Of a DNA stretch of 64,000 nt, positions 49,644 through 62,438 are shown in pieces. Below the pieces are notes generated by a model, which worked only from the letters and a program-made list of their open reading frames with translations, was not told the origin of the DNA and ran no database searches. Origin of the DNA: Panax quinquefolius (Eukaryota > Streptophyta > Magnoliopsida > Apiales > Araliaceae); NCBI GenBank assembly GCA_020205615.1, contig JAINUW010000716.1, positions 558,001 to 622,000 on the forward strand, read 5' to 3'. The position numbers and the translations under genes were made by a program. Within the stretch, counting starts at the first letter, position 1; each line of letters opens with the position of its first letter.

Positions 49644-50790
49644 ATGGCATCCGAGAATGTTGAAAACATCAATGGAGCACAGGAGACCGTTGAGTCTCCA
49701 CAGATCAATAATCAGGACAATGTGCATCAGGAAGGCGACAATCCTCATGCAAACAACAACATTGACCAAATGATGAATGATGGAATGTTTCGAGGCTTCA
49801 TGCAATTCATGCAACATCAGGCGAGAGCGGCTCCTGTCCAAAATGCAGGTGGAAACACTAGCAACTCTCGGACGGTCACCGCAAAACAGTTCAAGGAGCT
49901 GGGACCACCGGAGTTTTTTTGAAGAGCCAAAACCACTTAAAGCGGAGACGTGGATTAAGCAGATAAACAAGATATTTGATGTCTTGGGATGCTCCGAGGA
50001 GCAAAAGGTTCCCTTTGCAACCTTCATGTTGCTGGCAGAGGCAGATTACTGGTGGGAATCTTTAAAGCGTACCCAACCTGCCGCACTGAAGATGTCTTGG
50101 GAAAAGTTCCAAGAACTATTCAACGACAAGTACTTTCCCGAAAGTATTCGTCACATGAAAGAGGTAGAGTTCATCAAGCTGGAACAAAACAACATGACCG
50201 TATCGCAGTACGAAGTTAAGTTTGCCGAGTTGTCCCGGTTTGCGTCCCATTTGGTTGATAATGAGGAGAGAATGACGCGAATGTTTTTAAGAGGTTTGAA
50301 ACCTGAGATACGTCAATATCTTATCTCTCATAAACTCTGTTTGTATTCAGATGTTGTTAATAGGGCTCAGTTTTTGGAGCGTGATAATGAGTCAACCCAA
50401 CTAAAAGAGAGTAGCCGGCAAAATGATAATACAAGTGATAGCAGTCATCGAAGCGGTGACAATAAGCGTGGAGGGAATCAGCATGCCAGAAATGGTAACC
50501 ACTTCGGTGGTAATCATGGCCAAAACAATAAGAATGGACATTTCAAGAAGAAGAAATTCAACAATGATGGAAAGACGTCAGCACTAGCACCCGTTGTTAA
50601 GGAAGGAGAACGACCACCTATCATATGTTTCAAATGCAGAGGGGAGGGACATGTCAGTCCAAACTGCGCGATGTCGTCCAAGGATTGTTATAATTGTGGA
50701 ACAGAAGGTCACCTAGCCCGATTTTGTCATTTACCAAAGATAAGTTCAGCTAGGATGGAGGCACCAAAGGCCATCCCAAAAAAGTCAAAA
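49644..50790 (+). pseudogene. gag: Element G gag, frameshifted
   Basis: Starts MASENVENING at 49644 and runs in one frame to GPPEFF. A run of seven T at 49914-49920 shifts the frame, and the protein continues as [14 protein letters not shown] in the next frame. The Gag domain then follows ([46 protein letters not shown]-like). A basic Asn/Gly/His-rich linker precedes two CCHC zinc knuckles, at 50626-50665 ([14 protein letters not shown]) and 50686-50727 ([14 protein letters not shown]). These bind RNA in the capsid in the family. The homopolymer makes a sequencing error a real alternative to a true mutation. Confidence 0.85.
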
Positions 50791-51360
50791 CCAGTAATAC
50801 AAGGGAGAGCATTTATTGTGACCTCCCAAAAAGCAAGGAACCCGAACGAAGTCATCACGGGTAAGCTTATCATAAACTCTAGCGAAGTATATACCTTATT
50901 TGATACCGATTCTACCCATTCTTTTATTTCTCCTACTTGCGCTCAACGTTTAAAATTGACTCCAGAGAAATTGGACTTTGACTTAGCTGTTGAAACTCCG
51001 TTGGGAGAAACCTTCATTACATCCACTGTTTATAAGTCTTGTTTGGTTCAAATCTGTACTCTCACATTACCTGTCAATCTTATTTCATTAAAAATACTTG
51101 CATTCGACGTAATTCTAGGGATTGATTGGCTAACTACTTATCATGCAAAAATTGATTATTTTCGTAAGGTTGTTAGCTTTCATATTCCTAATCGACCTAT
51201 TATGCGAATTCAAGCAACCAAACCATTAAAATCAATCACTGTCATCTCAAGCCATAAAGCTATTCATTTATTGAAAAACGGATGTCAAGCTTTCTTAGCT
51301 CATGTCACAGATCTAAATAAAAATACGTCAGTTTTGAATGATATTTCTATTGTTAATGAA
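50791..51360 (+). pseudogene. pol: Element G aspartic protease domain
   Basis: In frame with the second part of gag. The active-site segment at 50896-50925 reads [10 protein letters not shown]. The family has Asp-Ser/Thr-Gly here, and the Gly is Asp in this copy, so the protease is probably inactive. Downstream, [17 protein letters not shown] is the second conserved protease segment, which ends in the hydrophobic-hydrophobic-Gly motif. Confidence 0.8.
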
Positions 51361-52320
51361 TTTCTTGACGTATTCCCTAAAGAACTTCTTGGCCTACCCC
51401 CGGAGCGTGAAATTGAATTTTGTATTGACCTTGAACCCGGTACAAAACCTATTTCCAAAGCCCCATATCGAATGGCTCCTATTGAACTTCAGGAGTTAAA
51501 GACCGAACTGCAGAAATTATTAGATATTGGTTTCATTCGTCCTAGTACGTCTCCTTGGGGTGCTCTTGTTCTATTCGTGAAAAAGAAAGATGGGATTATG
51601 CGACTTTGTATTGATTATCGGGAGTTGAACCATGTCACCATCAAAAATAGATATCCGTTGCCGAGTATGGATGACCTGTTTGACCAGTAGCAAGGCGCCA
51701 AATTCTTTTCAAAGATTGATCTTCGTTCCGGATATCACCAATTGAAGATTAGAACCACTTACATTCCAAAAACAGCTTTCAGAACTCGTTACGGGCATTA
51801 TGAATTCCTAGTCATGTCTTTTGGATTGACTAATGCTCCTGCTGCCTTCATGGATATGATGAACCGAGTATTCAAGGAATATTTGGATCACTTTGTGGTC
51901 GTCTTCATTGATGACATCCTTATTTATTCCAAAAGCCATGAAGATCATGAGCAACACTTGAGGCTGATACTCCAAAAGTTTCGTGAATATAAGCTTTATG
52001 CTAAGTTGAAGAAATGCGAGTTCTGTCTTGAGGAAGTAGCATTCCTTGGGCACGTGGTATCAAGTCATGGAATATCTGTTGACCCAGCAAAGATTGAAGT
52101 TATTCAAAGTTGGGAGCAACCTAAATCAGTGACCGAAGTACGTAGCTTTCTCGGCTTAGCTGGTTATTATCGGAGATTCGTGGAAAGGTTTTCTCGAATC
52201 GCTACTCCCTTAACCCAACTGACTCGGAAAGATACAAAATTCGGTTGGAGTGAGGAACACGAGAAGAGTTTTCAAGAACTCAAGAGGAGGCTCATTTCAG
52301 CACCTGTTATGACAATACCA
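51361..52320 (+). pseudogene. pol: Element G reverse transcriptase domain
   Basis: The usual plant gypsy RT order is visible: [54 protein letters not shown], then a TAG stop at 51688-51690, then [25 protein letters not shown]. The catalytic box FIDD is at 51904-51915, followed by ILIYSKS and [11 protein letters not shown]. Frame is unchanged across the stop, so this is a simple nonsense change. Product would be RNA- and DNA-dependent DNA synthesis from the tRNA primer. Confidence 0.88.
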
Positions 52321-52690
52321 TCTGGCTCGGAGGGATTTGTCATCTACAGTGATGCTTCAGGCAAAGGGTTAGGATGTGTTCTCATGCAACATGGGAAAGT
52401 CATAGCCTATGCCTCTCGACAACTCAAAGAATATGAGAGGAATTATCCTACTCATGATCTAGAGTTGGAAGCAGTCATTTTTGCACTAAAGATTTGGTGG
52501 CATTACTTGTATGGGGAGAAAGTGGAGATCTTTACGGATCATAAAAGCCTCAAATATTTCTTTACTCAAAAGGAACTCAACATGCGACAACGACATTGGC
52601 TTGAACTATTGAAAGATTATGATCATACCATCCAATACCATCCTGGAAAAGCGAACGTGGTAGCTGACGCATTGAGTAGAAGATCATATG
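52321..52690 (+). pseudogene. pol: Element G RNase H domain
   Basis: Continuous with RT. YSDAS at about 52345-52359 supplies the first catalytic Asp. [10 protein letters not shown] carries the catalytic Glu and EIFTDHKSL the next Asp. [15 protein letters not shown] is the typical end. The domain itself has no stop. Confidence 0.85.
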
Positions 52691-52939
52691 TGGGTACGAG
52701 TGCGATATTGACAACGCAAAGGCCCATTTTGTGTGACTTACAAAGGATGGAGATAGAATTAAAGACTCCAGGGACCCATGTGATGATGGCGAATATACGA
52801 GTAGAACCGACTTTAATTTATAAAGTTAAAGCTGGTCAAGCTGCAGACCTGGAGCTGATGCGTATGAGGAAAAAGGTGAAAGAAGGTTCTATGCCAGAAG
52901 AAAGAATCGATGAAGAAGGAATACTTCGAGTCAACTCCA

Positions 52940-53997
52940 GACTTTGTGTTCCTAACGACCCTAATTTAAAGCATAGAATCATGATGGAGGCGCACAACAC
53001 ACCGTTTGCAATCCATCCTGGGAGTACCAAAATGTATCGTGATCTTCATCATACATTTTGGTGGAGCAATATGAAGAGAGAGATAGCGCTGTTTATCTCA
53101 AGGTGTCTAACTTGTCAACGAGTCAAGGCGTAGCATCAAGTGCCAAAAGGTCCATTGCAACCACTTGAACTTCCAGAATGGAAGTGGGAGCACATTACCA
53201 TGGATTTCGTTACTGGTCTTCCCAAGTTTTCTCAAGGCATAGATGCGATTTGGGTCATTGCTGATAGATTGACCAAGTCTGCTCATTTCTTACCGATACG
53301 AGAAACTTATACACTTGAACGTCTTGCTAGTATGTATATAAACGAGATTGTAAGATTTCATGGTATTCCAGTATCCATAGTTTCTGATTGAGACCCAAGA
53401 TTCACTTCAAGATTTTGGGTTAGTTTGCAAAAAGCTATGGGCACGGATTTACGATTTAGTTCGGTATATCATCCTCAAACGGACGGACAATCAGAGAGGA
53501 CTATTCAAACTCTTGAAGATTTATTAAGATTCTGTGTCCTTGACTTCAAGGGAAGTTAGGACAAGTTCTTACCATTGGTGGAGTTTTCCTATAATAACAG
53601 TTATCAAGCAAGTATTGGCATGGCTCCATTTGAGGCGTTGGATGGAAGAAAGTGTCGTTCTCCAGTATGCTGGGATGAGGTGGGTGAAGGAATTTTGTTG
53701 GGACCGAATTTGGTACGTATGTCTACGAAAAAGATTCAAATGATCCGACAACGTATAAAAACCTCACAAGATCGACAAAAGAGTTATGCTGATCTTCATC
53801 GAAAGGACGTGGAATTCGATATTAGAGATCATGTGTTGTTACGTATTGCTCCATGGAAAGGAGTTACGAGATTTGGAAAGAGAGGAAAGCTCAATCCTCG
53901 ATTCATTGGCCCATTTTTAATCCTCGAACGAGTAGGAACTGTAGCCTATAGACTCGCTTTACCGCCAAGTATGTCTCGTGTTCATAATGTTACGTAA
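52940..53997 (+). pseudogene. pol: Element G integrase, three stops
   Basis: The HHCC zinc domain has His near 52993 and 53014 and the pair CLTC at 53104-53115. A TAG stop follows at 53131-53133. The core has Asp at 53203 (MDF), Asp at 53386 directly before a TGA stop (53389-53391, consistent with C to T in a CGA codon), and Glu at 53494. The last two are 35 residues apart, as in the D,D(35)E family. Another TAG at 53557-53559 sits where the family has Trp. RFIGPFLIL near 53900 is the GPF/Y-type module. The frame ends at 53995, where a short deletion at a repeated AATGT joins it out of frame to the tail. Confidence 0.88.
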
Positions 53998-54262
53998 ATA
54001 TGTGAAAGACCCGAACCACATTAATCAGTTAGAACCGGAAGAAATAGCAGAAGATTTAACGTTTGAAGAGGTTCCTGTTAAAATCTTGGATAAGAAGGAG
54101 CATATTCTACGCTCCAAGGTTATACCTCAAGTCAAAGTTTTGTGGAGGAACCACGATGTTGAGGAAATGACCTGGGAGTTAGAATCTGAAATGAAATCAA
54201 GGTATCCTTACCTCTTCGACATACCAGGTACGTACCCTAATTTCGAGGGCGAAATTTCATAA
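53978..54262 (+). pseudogene. pol: Element G C-terminal chromodomain-like tail
   Basis: Out of frame with integrase. The motif LRKYVKDPNHI is the usual linker after integrase. Then come EEVPVKILD, VIPQVKVLWRNHDVEEMTWE and MKSRYPYLF, the pattern at the C-terminus of plant chromovirus polyproteins, thought to steer integration to heterochromatin. The end FEGEIS overlaps the GAGGGCGAAATTTC sequence that is still recognisable in array T spacers. Confidence 0.75.
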
Positions 54263-54273
54263 AAAGGGGAGGT
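54259..54273 (+). other. Polypurine tract of element G
   Basis: AAAAAGGGGAGG lies immediately before the LTR start TGTAAGACC at 54274. It is the plus-strand primer site in this family. Array T spacers end in AAGGAGGGGAGA in the same position. Confidence 0.75.
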
Positions 54274-57200
54274 TGTAAGACCCAATTTTTTTTTATAAAG
54301 ATGATTTTTCTATAAATATCATTTTTGAATATTATGGAATGAATTTGATATAATGTTATAGTTGTGGGTAATATTTATAAATTTTGCTAAGTATGCAAGT
54401 TGTTATAAAATATTCGATTGGTCGGGGAATATTCTTTTGTCGGGAATATTTGTAAAACGGCGTAATCATTGGTGGACCCCGCAATAGAATTATTGTCGGA
54501 TTGAGAAAATAAAAAAAATATTTTAATGAAATTAACGGCGGAAGTTTTACCGTTAATACTATTGAACTACTCGATAGTAAAAGTACAGTAATACGCGTAG
54601 TTGCATAGTAGCACACGGTATTGATTATTGATGCTTACGTGAGAAGTCACTCAGTTATACTCAATTATTGCTACAGTAATTGCTGCATTATATCTCTCAT
54701 ATTATTGATTCGATTATTGTCACAGTATCATCTACATTATATGTTATATTATTAAATCAATAATTGAGACAACAAAGTTATTCATATTATTAAATTGAAA
54801 TATTTACAATGTCAGAAGTTACATCGAGGAGAGGTTTGGTCACCTAATAATTGCGGCATGATAGGGAGAAATCCTTATTGGAAAGCCCCTCTTTTCCGGG
54901 AACAACTTTGGTTTCTAAATATTGTGAGTTATAATATTAATGATGAATAAGTTCGTGTTGATTAAAGATGAATTTGATAGTTTCATTGTGTTGGGATTAT
55001 TTGTGTTAGTAGAAATCGACATCTATTTTGATGATAATTGATGTCTGGAGGTTATATTATTCAATCGAGTATTCGGGGAACTTTTCGTGTCAGAGTACTA
55101 TTCACGAGTTACTATTCACGAGGTACTATTCATGAGTTACTATTCGTGAGTTACTATTAACGAGTTACTATTCACGAGTTATTATTCACTCATTTACTAT
55201 TCACTCTAGTATTGTGCATTCGGGTATTTGGGTACAATATTATTCCATGAGGAGATGTGCTAATTTTTCAGACCGTTGGTTGAAGTTATATTAGTGAATC
55301 AATATGGAACGCTGGTGGAAAGTTATAATAGTGAATCAATATGGATCGCTGGTTTAAAGTTTTAATAGTAAATCAGTATGGATCGTTGCTTTAAGTTTTA
55401 ATAGTAAATCAATCTGGACCGTTCAGGAATTAGTTACTATTCAATCCATTCTTCTATGAATAGAAGCTCATTCCTTAATTATTTCTAACGAATTCACTGA
55501 AACTCTAGAGAGAGAAATTATAGAGAGAAAAAAGAAAGGGGTGTTATAGAGAGAAAGAAATTATAGAGAGAAATTCTGCTACTTCACTACTTCGATATCC
55601 AGTGTCTTTTACGGTAAGGGGTGTTATTATTTCTTATTCATGAAGAGAACTTCTATTATTCCATTCTTTATTATTACATTGGAATAACTTTGATATCACC
55701 TGGCATACCCTATACTTGGTGAAATCATACATTATTCCATTCTTTATTATTACTGTTGGAATAACTTTGTGATCACGACATACCCTATACATAACCTCAG
55801 ATCTGTGACATACCCTATACTTGGTGAAATCCCTCTGTTATTCCATTCTATATTATTATGTTGGAATAACCTGTTTATGCGAAGTACCGCATACGTGGTG
55901 AAATTCTTCTATTATTCCGTTCTTTATTATTACGTTAGGAATATCACCGTCGGTCTTAATTTCACGACTGGTTCCATTATTTATTATTTCAAGCATTTAA
56001 TATTACTGTCGGAATATCACATCGATTGTGAATTTCACGACTGGTTCCATTATTTATTATTAGTATTTATTATTTTGTTGGAATAACTACATCGAAATCT
56101 TTTGCATGCATGGTGATTTTGTTGTTATTCCATTCTTTATTATTACGTTGGAACATCTGCCGCTTGTGAATTTCACGACTTTGGTTCCAATTACTTATTA
56201 TTACATTGGAATAACTTGTACATCTGAAATACCGCATGCATCTTGATTTTTGTTGTTATTCCATTCTTTATTATACTCAGTTGGTTAAAGTTTTGATTTC
56301 TAAACTCCATGAAATTAGTGGAATATCCTTGATATTTGCGCTTCATCCAGTATCTTTTCATGGAAATATTCTTCTGAGCATTCTTGAATTTTACTTTATA
56401 AAGAAGTATCGTGTTGACAATTTGGACTTTATTGGTTCCTGGATAAATTAATTCTTGAACTTGTTTTATTGAATTATTATGTCATTGTCATCATCCTCAT
56501 GTTTATATTTTTGAAAGTCATCTGTGGCTTGTAGTGCATAGATGGACTTGGTATGATTATAACCATTGATTATTCGGTATAATCATGACGGTAATGTTAC
56601 AAATGATGTTATAAAAGTCCTCATTGGCCCGTAGTGCATTGATGGACAGTTGTTGGCATGATCATGACCATTGATGAATACACGAATATCCTTCGCCCGT
56701 AGTGCATGGATAATTTGTGGTCGTGCCCTAATGAATATCCTTGGCCGTAGTGCAGGGATGATGTGGATTATTTATTAAACTGAGTCTCAGCGATAAAATG
56801 ATGAAAAACTTTTTAAATCATAAAAGATATTAGATTTTATTCTCTACTTGACTCTTTTAATGGATTGCTTATTCCGCTGCAGTTAAACTTGTTGTCTATT
56901 GTATTTTATCAGTTTAACATTATTGAAGGCTAATGATAATTTATCCTGCATTATCTTAGTCATAATATTTCTTACTGGGCTAGTTGAACTCACCCTTTCT
57001 TTCACTGTTCTCTTCAGGAAATGAGAACGTAGCAGGGACTAGTTGGGGGACGGAGTGATGGTCCAGATGATAGCATTAGTAGTCCTCACTATTCTATGAA
57101 ATAGTGTGATAATAATTGTAATGAGGACTTATTCTGAGAGTGGATATTGTCTAGAAGATAATATTTGTATTAAAACTCACAGTTCTTGTTGTATATTTAA

Positions 57201-57275
57201 GATTGTATTTATATTCTGTACCATGTATTTGGCGACTCAAGATGGGTGATGTATACCTATTTTGGGGGTGTCACA
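54274..57275 (+). repeat. Element G 3' LTR
   Basis: About 3.0 kb, TGTAAGACC to GTCACA. In order it holds the conserved block with GAGGTTTGGTCACCTAAT shared with array T (near 54830), the 14-bp minisatellite (55095-55200), four ~46-bp repeats with AATAGTGAATCAATATGG (55270-55425), an AG-rich tract (55505-55575), then degenerate repeats, and the GTAGTGCATGGAT repeats (56518-56760). It is the complete counterpart of the deleted 5' LTR. Confidence 0.9.
55640..56290 (+). repeat. Degenerate ~90-bp tandem repeats in the G LTR
   Basis: About eight diverged copies of a unit with TTATTCCATTCTTTATTATTA, then TTGGAATAAC and, in several copies, a CATACCCTATAC or TTTCACGACT segment. It is absent from array T, solo LTR S and the deleted 5' LTR of G. 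Confidence 0.75.
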
Positions 57276-57790
57276 GTTTGTTTATATGAAAAATTCACAA
57301 TAATTATGAAAGGAGTCCGGGAGTGAGTACAAGATCAAATCTTGGCTCAACTCTCCATCCATGACAAAACATGTTGTCCTAATTGATCAATCAAATTGAT
57401 AGTGTTAAGGACTTTTATCTGTACTATAGTGTCATCGGTCATTCTAGATCGGAAGAGCTCCTTAGATATCTGATATCTATCAGTCCTACTTTCCTCACCA
57501 TCAACTACTTGATGTGTAGGAATATAGTAGGAGCATCCATAGTTTCAAGCTGACGCTGAAGCTCGTTACTCATGGATGTGAGCATGATGCATTGAGCCAA
57601 CTGTGCATCATCTTGCCACTTTCTAAAAGTTGAAATCTCTTCCGCAGAGGCATTGTCTGCAACCATTGTACGAATAGGCGTATTAAGGACATAAGATAGC
57701 TTTTCAGCCGTGAGAACTATTCTCAAATTTCCTTAACTAATCCGAGTAATTCGGTCCAGTTAATTAACATTTAATATGTTTCACAATGAT
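57276..57790 (-). pseudogene. gag: Copia gag remnant, element B
   Basis: Resumes element B right of G. The best open piece, 57505-57726 on the minus strand, reads NLRIVLTAEKLSYVLN-like then MVADNAS, FRKWQDDAQLAQCIMLTSMSNEL and MDAPTIFLHIK, as in copia UBN2-type gag. It is cleaner than the same part of element A (32960-33190). The 3' part of gag and the zinc knuckle seen in A are missing because of the deletion at the G border. Confidence 0.75.
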
Positions 57791-59165
57791 AGTAATTTAG
57801 ACATTGTAAAATTCTGTAAATGAATTTGTTCTTAACAATATTTTAGCATACATTCTTTTATTAATTACCAAAATAAATTAGGTCTTGTTTTAAATTGGTA
57901 TCTCCCACTATTTTCATTAAACAATATTACCCTCACTTATATAGTTCAGCAAAATCTAATTAAAGATTTGCTAGTGAGAATAAGGAACCCATTTCAAATA
58001 TATATAGCCTTGTGGTGACACAACAAACTATATATAAATAAATAGGTAGACAACTCTTGTCAATTACATCGACTATGCAACTTCTTGTATTTTGCCTCTT
58101 AGATCATAATGGTCAAGTGTGTGCACATCCGAACTAAAATGATTGAAGTTAAGTCCAACCTAGCAATCCATATATTCAAAAAAGAAAAATATTATCCTTG
58201 TGGTGACACAACAAAATAATATTGTTCAATTTTCTTTATAAGCATCAAATGTGATAAAATTAACATCTCAAAGAATTAAGATAAGCCTTGTGGTGACACA
58301 ACAAACTTATAATAATTAATTGATACTCTATTATTTTTATCATGCTAGAAGGTGATGTTCGATATTCCAAATATTTTTGAACGATTAGAACTTAATATAA
58401 AAAATTTGAGGGGTTTGCATGTAATTAATTTGTCTCATCTTATTTAGCGCGCATGCACACATATATATAAAATACGTGTCATATTAATTAATATGTGAAT
58501 CATGTTTGCATATTATATATATATAGTATAAGCATGCACATATAGAATACTATATTCTTCCCGGATTGATTATGGACTTTATTCTAGTTTGGTTCACTAG
58601 AGCCACCACGTGAACCAAAAGGTCAAACCTAGGGTGCAAGAATTAAATTTAAATATAACTATTACATTTAAATCCCGGGTTCCATTAAAAACGGATCTTC
58701 AAGTGCTCCTTGTTTCTTGATCTCCAATTCTTCAAAATTAATTCTTACTATTCCTATTACAAAACTATTTAAAATCAATAGAAACCTTGATCAGCAGTCA
58801 AGGGGAAGTACATAGGAGGGAGACAGAATTTACATTAAGAAAAAATTAGAGAAGACGAGGTGCGCAGACCCCATTTAATAAAACCCATACATTCATGCAT
58901 CCAACTAAAATAAAATCCAATCACATTGGTCAATAGTTCATAATCAATCTCATTTATTATCATACACATAATCATATGCATCAATAAATAACATTCATCT
59001 CATGAATAATAAACATTCAATATATATATTGATATCATTTAATGGGAAAATTTAGTTAGCATAAAATCTAATTTTGAATCAAATAAACTCCTTTATTTTA
59101 ATCCAAAATTTAAATCAAAATAAACCACTTTTATTTTAATTTATCCAATTTTGAATAAAATAAAC
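57791..59165 (-). other. Leader of copia element B, part 1
   Basis: Counterpart of 31530-32930 in element A. It holds three exact copies of CCTTGTGGTGACACAACAAA (58008, 58196, 58286) and no coding frame. TAAAC at 59161-59165 is the left target duplication of solo LTR S. Confidence 0.7.
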
Positions 59166-61955
59166 TGTGATGCCCCCAAAATAGGTATACATCACCTATT
59201 CTGAGTTGTCAATACATGGTACAGAAACAACTACAACTTTATTATTACAACAGTAAAACTGTGAGTTTGAATACAAATATTATCTTCTAGACAATATCTA
59301 TACTCAAATAAATCATCATCACCTTTATTGATACATTATTTCACAAAAATGGTGAGGACTACTAAGCAATCCTTTCTAAAACCTTCATTCCATACCCCAG
59401 GCTTCGTACTCGCTATATTCTCGCCTCCACGAGAAAAATGGAACAAAAAGGAAAAGGGTGAGCTCAACTAGCTCAGTAAAGAATATTATGACTAAGATAA
59501 TATACAACAAATTATCGTTAGTCTTCAACAGGGAAAAATCTAATAGAATACAATAGACAACAAATTTTAAATCAATACTTGCAATGAAATAATAATTCAT
59601 TAGAAGAGTTAAGTAGAGAATGCAAACTACTATCTTCTATGTATGAATTTAAAAGTTCATCGTCTATCTTTTATCACTGTAACATCAATCAATATACATC
59701 GGAATCAAATATTCATCTTTGCACTACTGGGCCAAAGATATTCATCGATTGGTCATGTTCATTTAAACAACTGTTCATCTTTGCACTCTGAGCCAAAGAT
59801 ATTCTTGAGAAATCATTCATCTTTGCACTACAGCCAAAGATATTCTTAAGAAATCATTCATCTTTTTACTCTACAGCCAAAGATATTCCATAATATCATC
59901 ATTTAAAGGCGAGGATGATGAAAAATATTTTTAAAAAGCGAATCCAAATTGAAACAAAATGACAAGGATTAAGGATTAAGGATTCGTACTTGGTTTTATC
60001 CACGTCCAAAATACCTCAAAAAATAATCATAGTGGTGTAAAATTCAAGAATGATCAAAACATGGATACAATCGTAGCTAGTATCCGAATAGATATTTTGG
60101 ACAAAAAGAAGAAATTTTATTTTTAAATTGAATAGTGTCAGATACGTGAATAGTGCCAGTATCGTGAATAGTAACTCAGACACCAAAAGATAGAAATTCC
60201 ACAAAACATCTTCACACTTCATGAATAGTACTCGTGAATAGTAACTCATGAATAGTAACTCATGAATAGTAACTCGTGAATAGTAACTCATGAATAGTAA
60301 CCCATGAATAGTAACCCCGAGCATGAAAAAGTTCCAAATTTGATAAAACTTCAGATCAACATTTCAAAGATAATGATATTGAAGAAATAATATCATTACA
60401 AAAAAATAATATCCCTTACCTCGAAAGATTAGTACTTCAATTTGGAATACAAGGGTATAGTCTTTGAAGGAACTTACGCACCGTCTAACAATACTCAAAG
60501 TATACTCACAAGAATACGCTCAATATATCGAGAGAGAAAAGAGAGAAACTTCAGTTTACGGTGTGTTTTCAATTCTAACCTAAGCACCCTATTTATAGGA
60601 AAATGCTTAAAACACCTAAGCGAGAAAATTGAATATAATATTAATATATTTTTCACATTTTCTTTAGCCCACCTTAGACAACTGATCTCAGCCCATTTGA
60701 ATCACATGTGAGGCCAACTTAGTTGTAAAAACGTTTTTCTCAAAATAATTAACTAAAACTCCCAAAATTAATTATTTGAACTTGAACTTCAATAATTCAT
60801 AATAAATAGCCCTTTCATCAGAAAATTCGAATCTCATGAGTTTTATAGGAAATTCAATTCTCTACAACTTTACAGAAGAAAGTTTTTCCAAATTCCAAAT
60901 AGAAATTGACCGAAATCCACAAACGGGTGATTTTACTGTTTATAATCAAATTTTCATCAATAATTGTGTCCACCAACACACAAAACATGTGTTAAACATT
61001 TAATGCCACAAAAATACTCTTCCTCATATACTCATATATCCCACATTCATTGTAAAAATATCACATAGTTAATATATTATTAAAATAATATATTTAAATG
61101 AATTATTTTATCGAGAAAAAGATAAAATATTAATTTTCAACAATTGTCATTTTAAAATTTTCTCCATCTATATCCACATAAAATCAATATTTTCCTCATC
61201 ATATAAATCAATAATTAATTATTCACAAATAATATTACAGTAATCACAATATTGACAACCGTGCAGGTTCCCAAGAAAGAGGAGGCTTTCCAATAAGAAT
61301 TTCTTCTTCTTGGCTAGCCGCAATTAGATGACCAAACCTCTCCTTTATGCGAACTTTCTAGACATTGCCAATAATGTTATCTAATAATATTATTCAGATA
61401 ATATGAATTATTGCTTCGATAATGAAAAATACCGTGTAATGACAATTATTGAAACAACAAGAATATAAAATATCAACGCAAAGAATTATTAACTCAATAA
61501 AATAATTGAATAAAGAATTATCGTAACCATTATTGAGTAGTGCCTTCTTACGTAAGAATCAATAATTGGTGCAATACTGGTGTGCTTCTATTCAACAACG
61601 CGTATTAGTGTGTTTTAACCACGGGTATTCCAACAAGATTAATACTTGAATAACAACTACGCCTGTTATTTAAAACAACTTATATTTGTCGTTTTCTTCA
61701 TCCAATCACTTTTCCGTTATGGGCCTACACACGGGTTGCTGTGTCGTGCATACGAATATTCCCAAGCAGTATGAATATTCCACGACCAAACGAATATTCC
61801 CTAAGACGATAATGAATATTTTATAACCACTTGCTTATTTTGAAATATTTGCGTATTTAACCCTTAACTATCCACATTAATCAAATCAACCCTTACTATT
61901 TCAAAATAATAAATAAAGGAAATTCTTTTTATTTAAAAAATTTGAGGGTCTTACA
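59166..61955 (-). mobile_element. Solo LTR S of the T family
   Basis: On the minus strand it runs TGTAAGACC to GCATCACA, 2790 bp. It is flanked by TAAAC at 59161-59165 and 61956-61960, and the empty site is visible in element A near 31525 (complement). It keeps the TATA box (complement at 60589-60597), the 14-bp minisatellite and the AGTGCAAAGATGA repeats. No internal sequence remains, as after recombination between two LTRs. It is clearly more diverged from the array units than these are from each other. Confidence 0.9.
60589..60597 (-). promoter_or_regulatory. LTR TATA box in solo LTR S
   Basis: The minus strand reads TATAAATAG, in the same context (TTTTCC before, GGG after) as in array T. 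If active it would drive minus-strand transcription into element B. Confidence 0.65.
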
Positions 61956-61960
61956 TAAAC

Positions 61961-62406
61961 TATTTTATTTTAATTAAAATCTTTAATCAAAATAAACTCC
62001 TTTATTTTAATTAATTATGGAATCCAATTCCAAGTAAAAAAAACTCCTTTATTAAAGGAAACACGGATTCTCTTTTTCTATTCACAAATAAACTCCTTTA
62101 TTTTGAATAATATGAAATCTTATTCCATATCTAAATAAACTCCTTTATTTAAGGAAACATGAATTCTTTTTCCTATTCACAAATAAACTCTTTTATTTTG
62201 AATAATATGAAATCTTATTTCACATCTAAATAAACTTCTTTATTTAAGGAAACATGGAATCCAATTTCAATTTCAACTTCAATTAGTTATTATGGAATTC
62301 AATTCCAACTCTAATTAGTTAGCATGAAATCTAATTTTAAAATTAAAATAAACCTTTTATTTTAAGATTAAAATAAACTTTTATTTTAATTATAAAATAA
62401 TTAGGA

Positions 62407-62438
<32 letters not shown>

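Larger units (their letters stand above)
47956..57275 (+). mobile_element. Ty3/gypsy chromovirus-like element G, inactivated
   Basis: Order: 5' LTR (47956-49456, internally deleted), primer site, leader, gag, protease, RT, RNase H, integrase, chromodomain-like tail, polypurine tract, 3' LTR (54274-57275). RT before IN and the C-terminal chromo-like segment put it among plant chromoviruses; the Tekay/Del lineage is my best guess. Coding is broken by one frameshift in gag, four in-frame stops in pol and one frameshift before the tail. The right flank GTTTG joins normally to element B; the left border is damaged and no target duplication remains. Confidence 0.92.
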
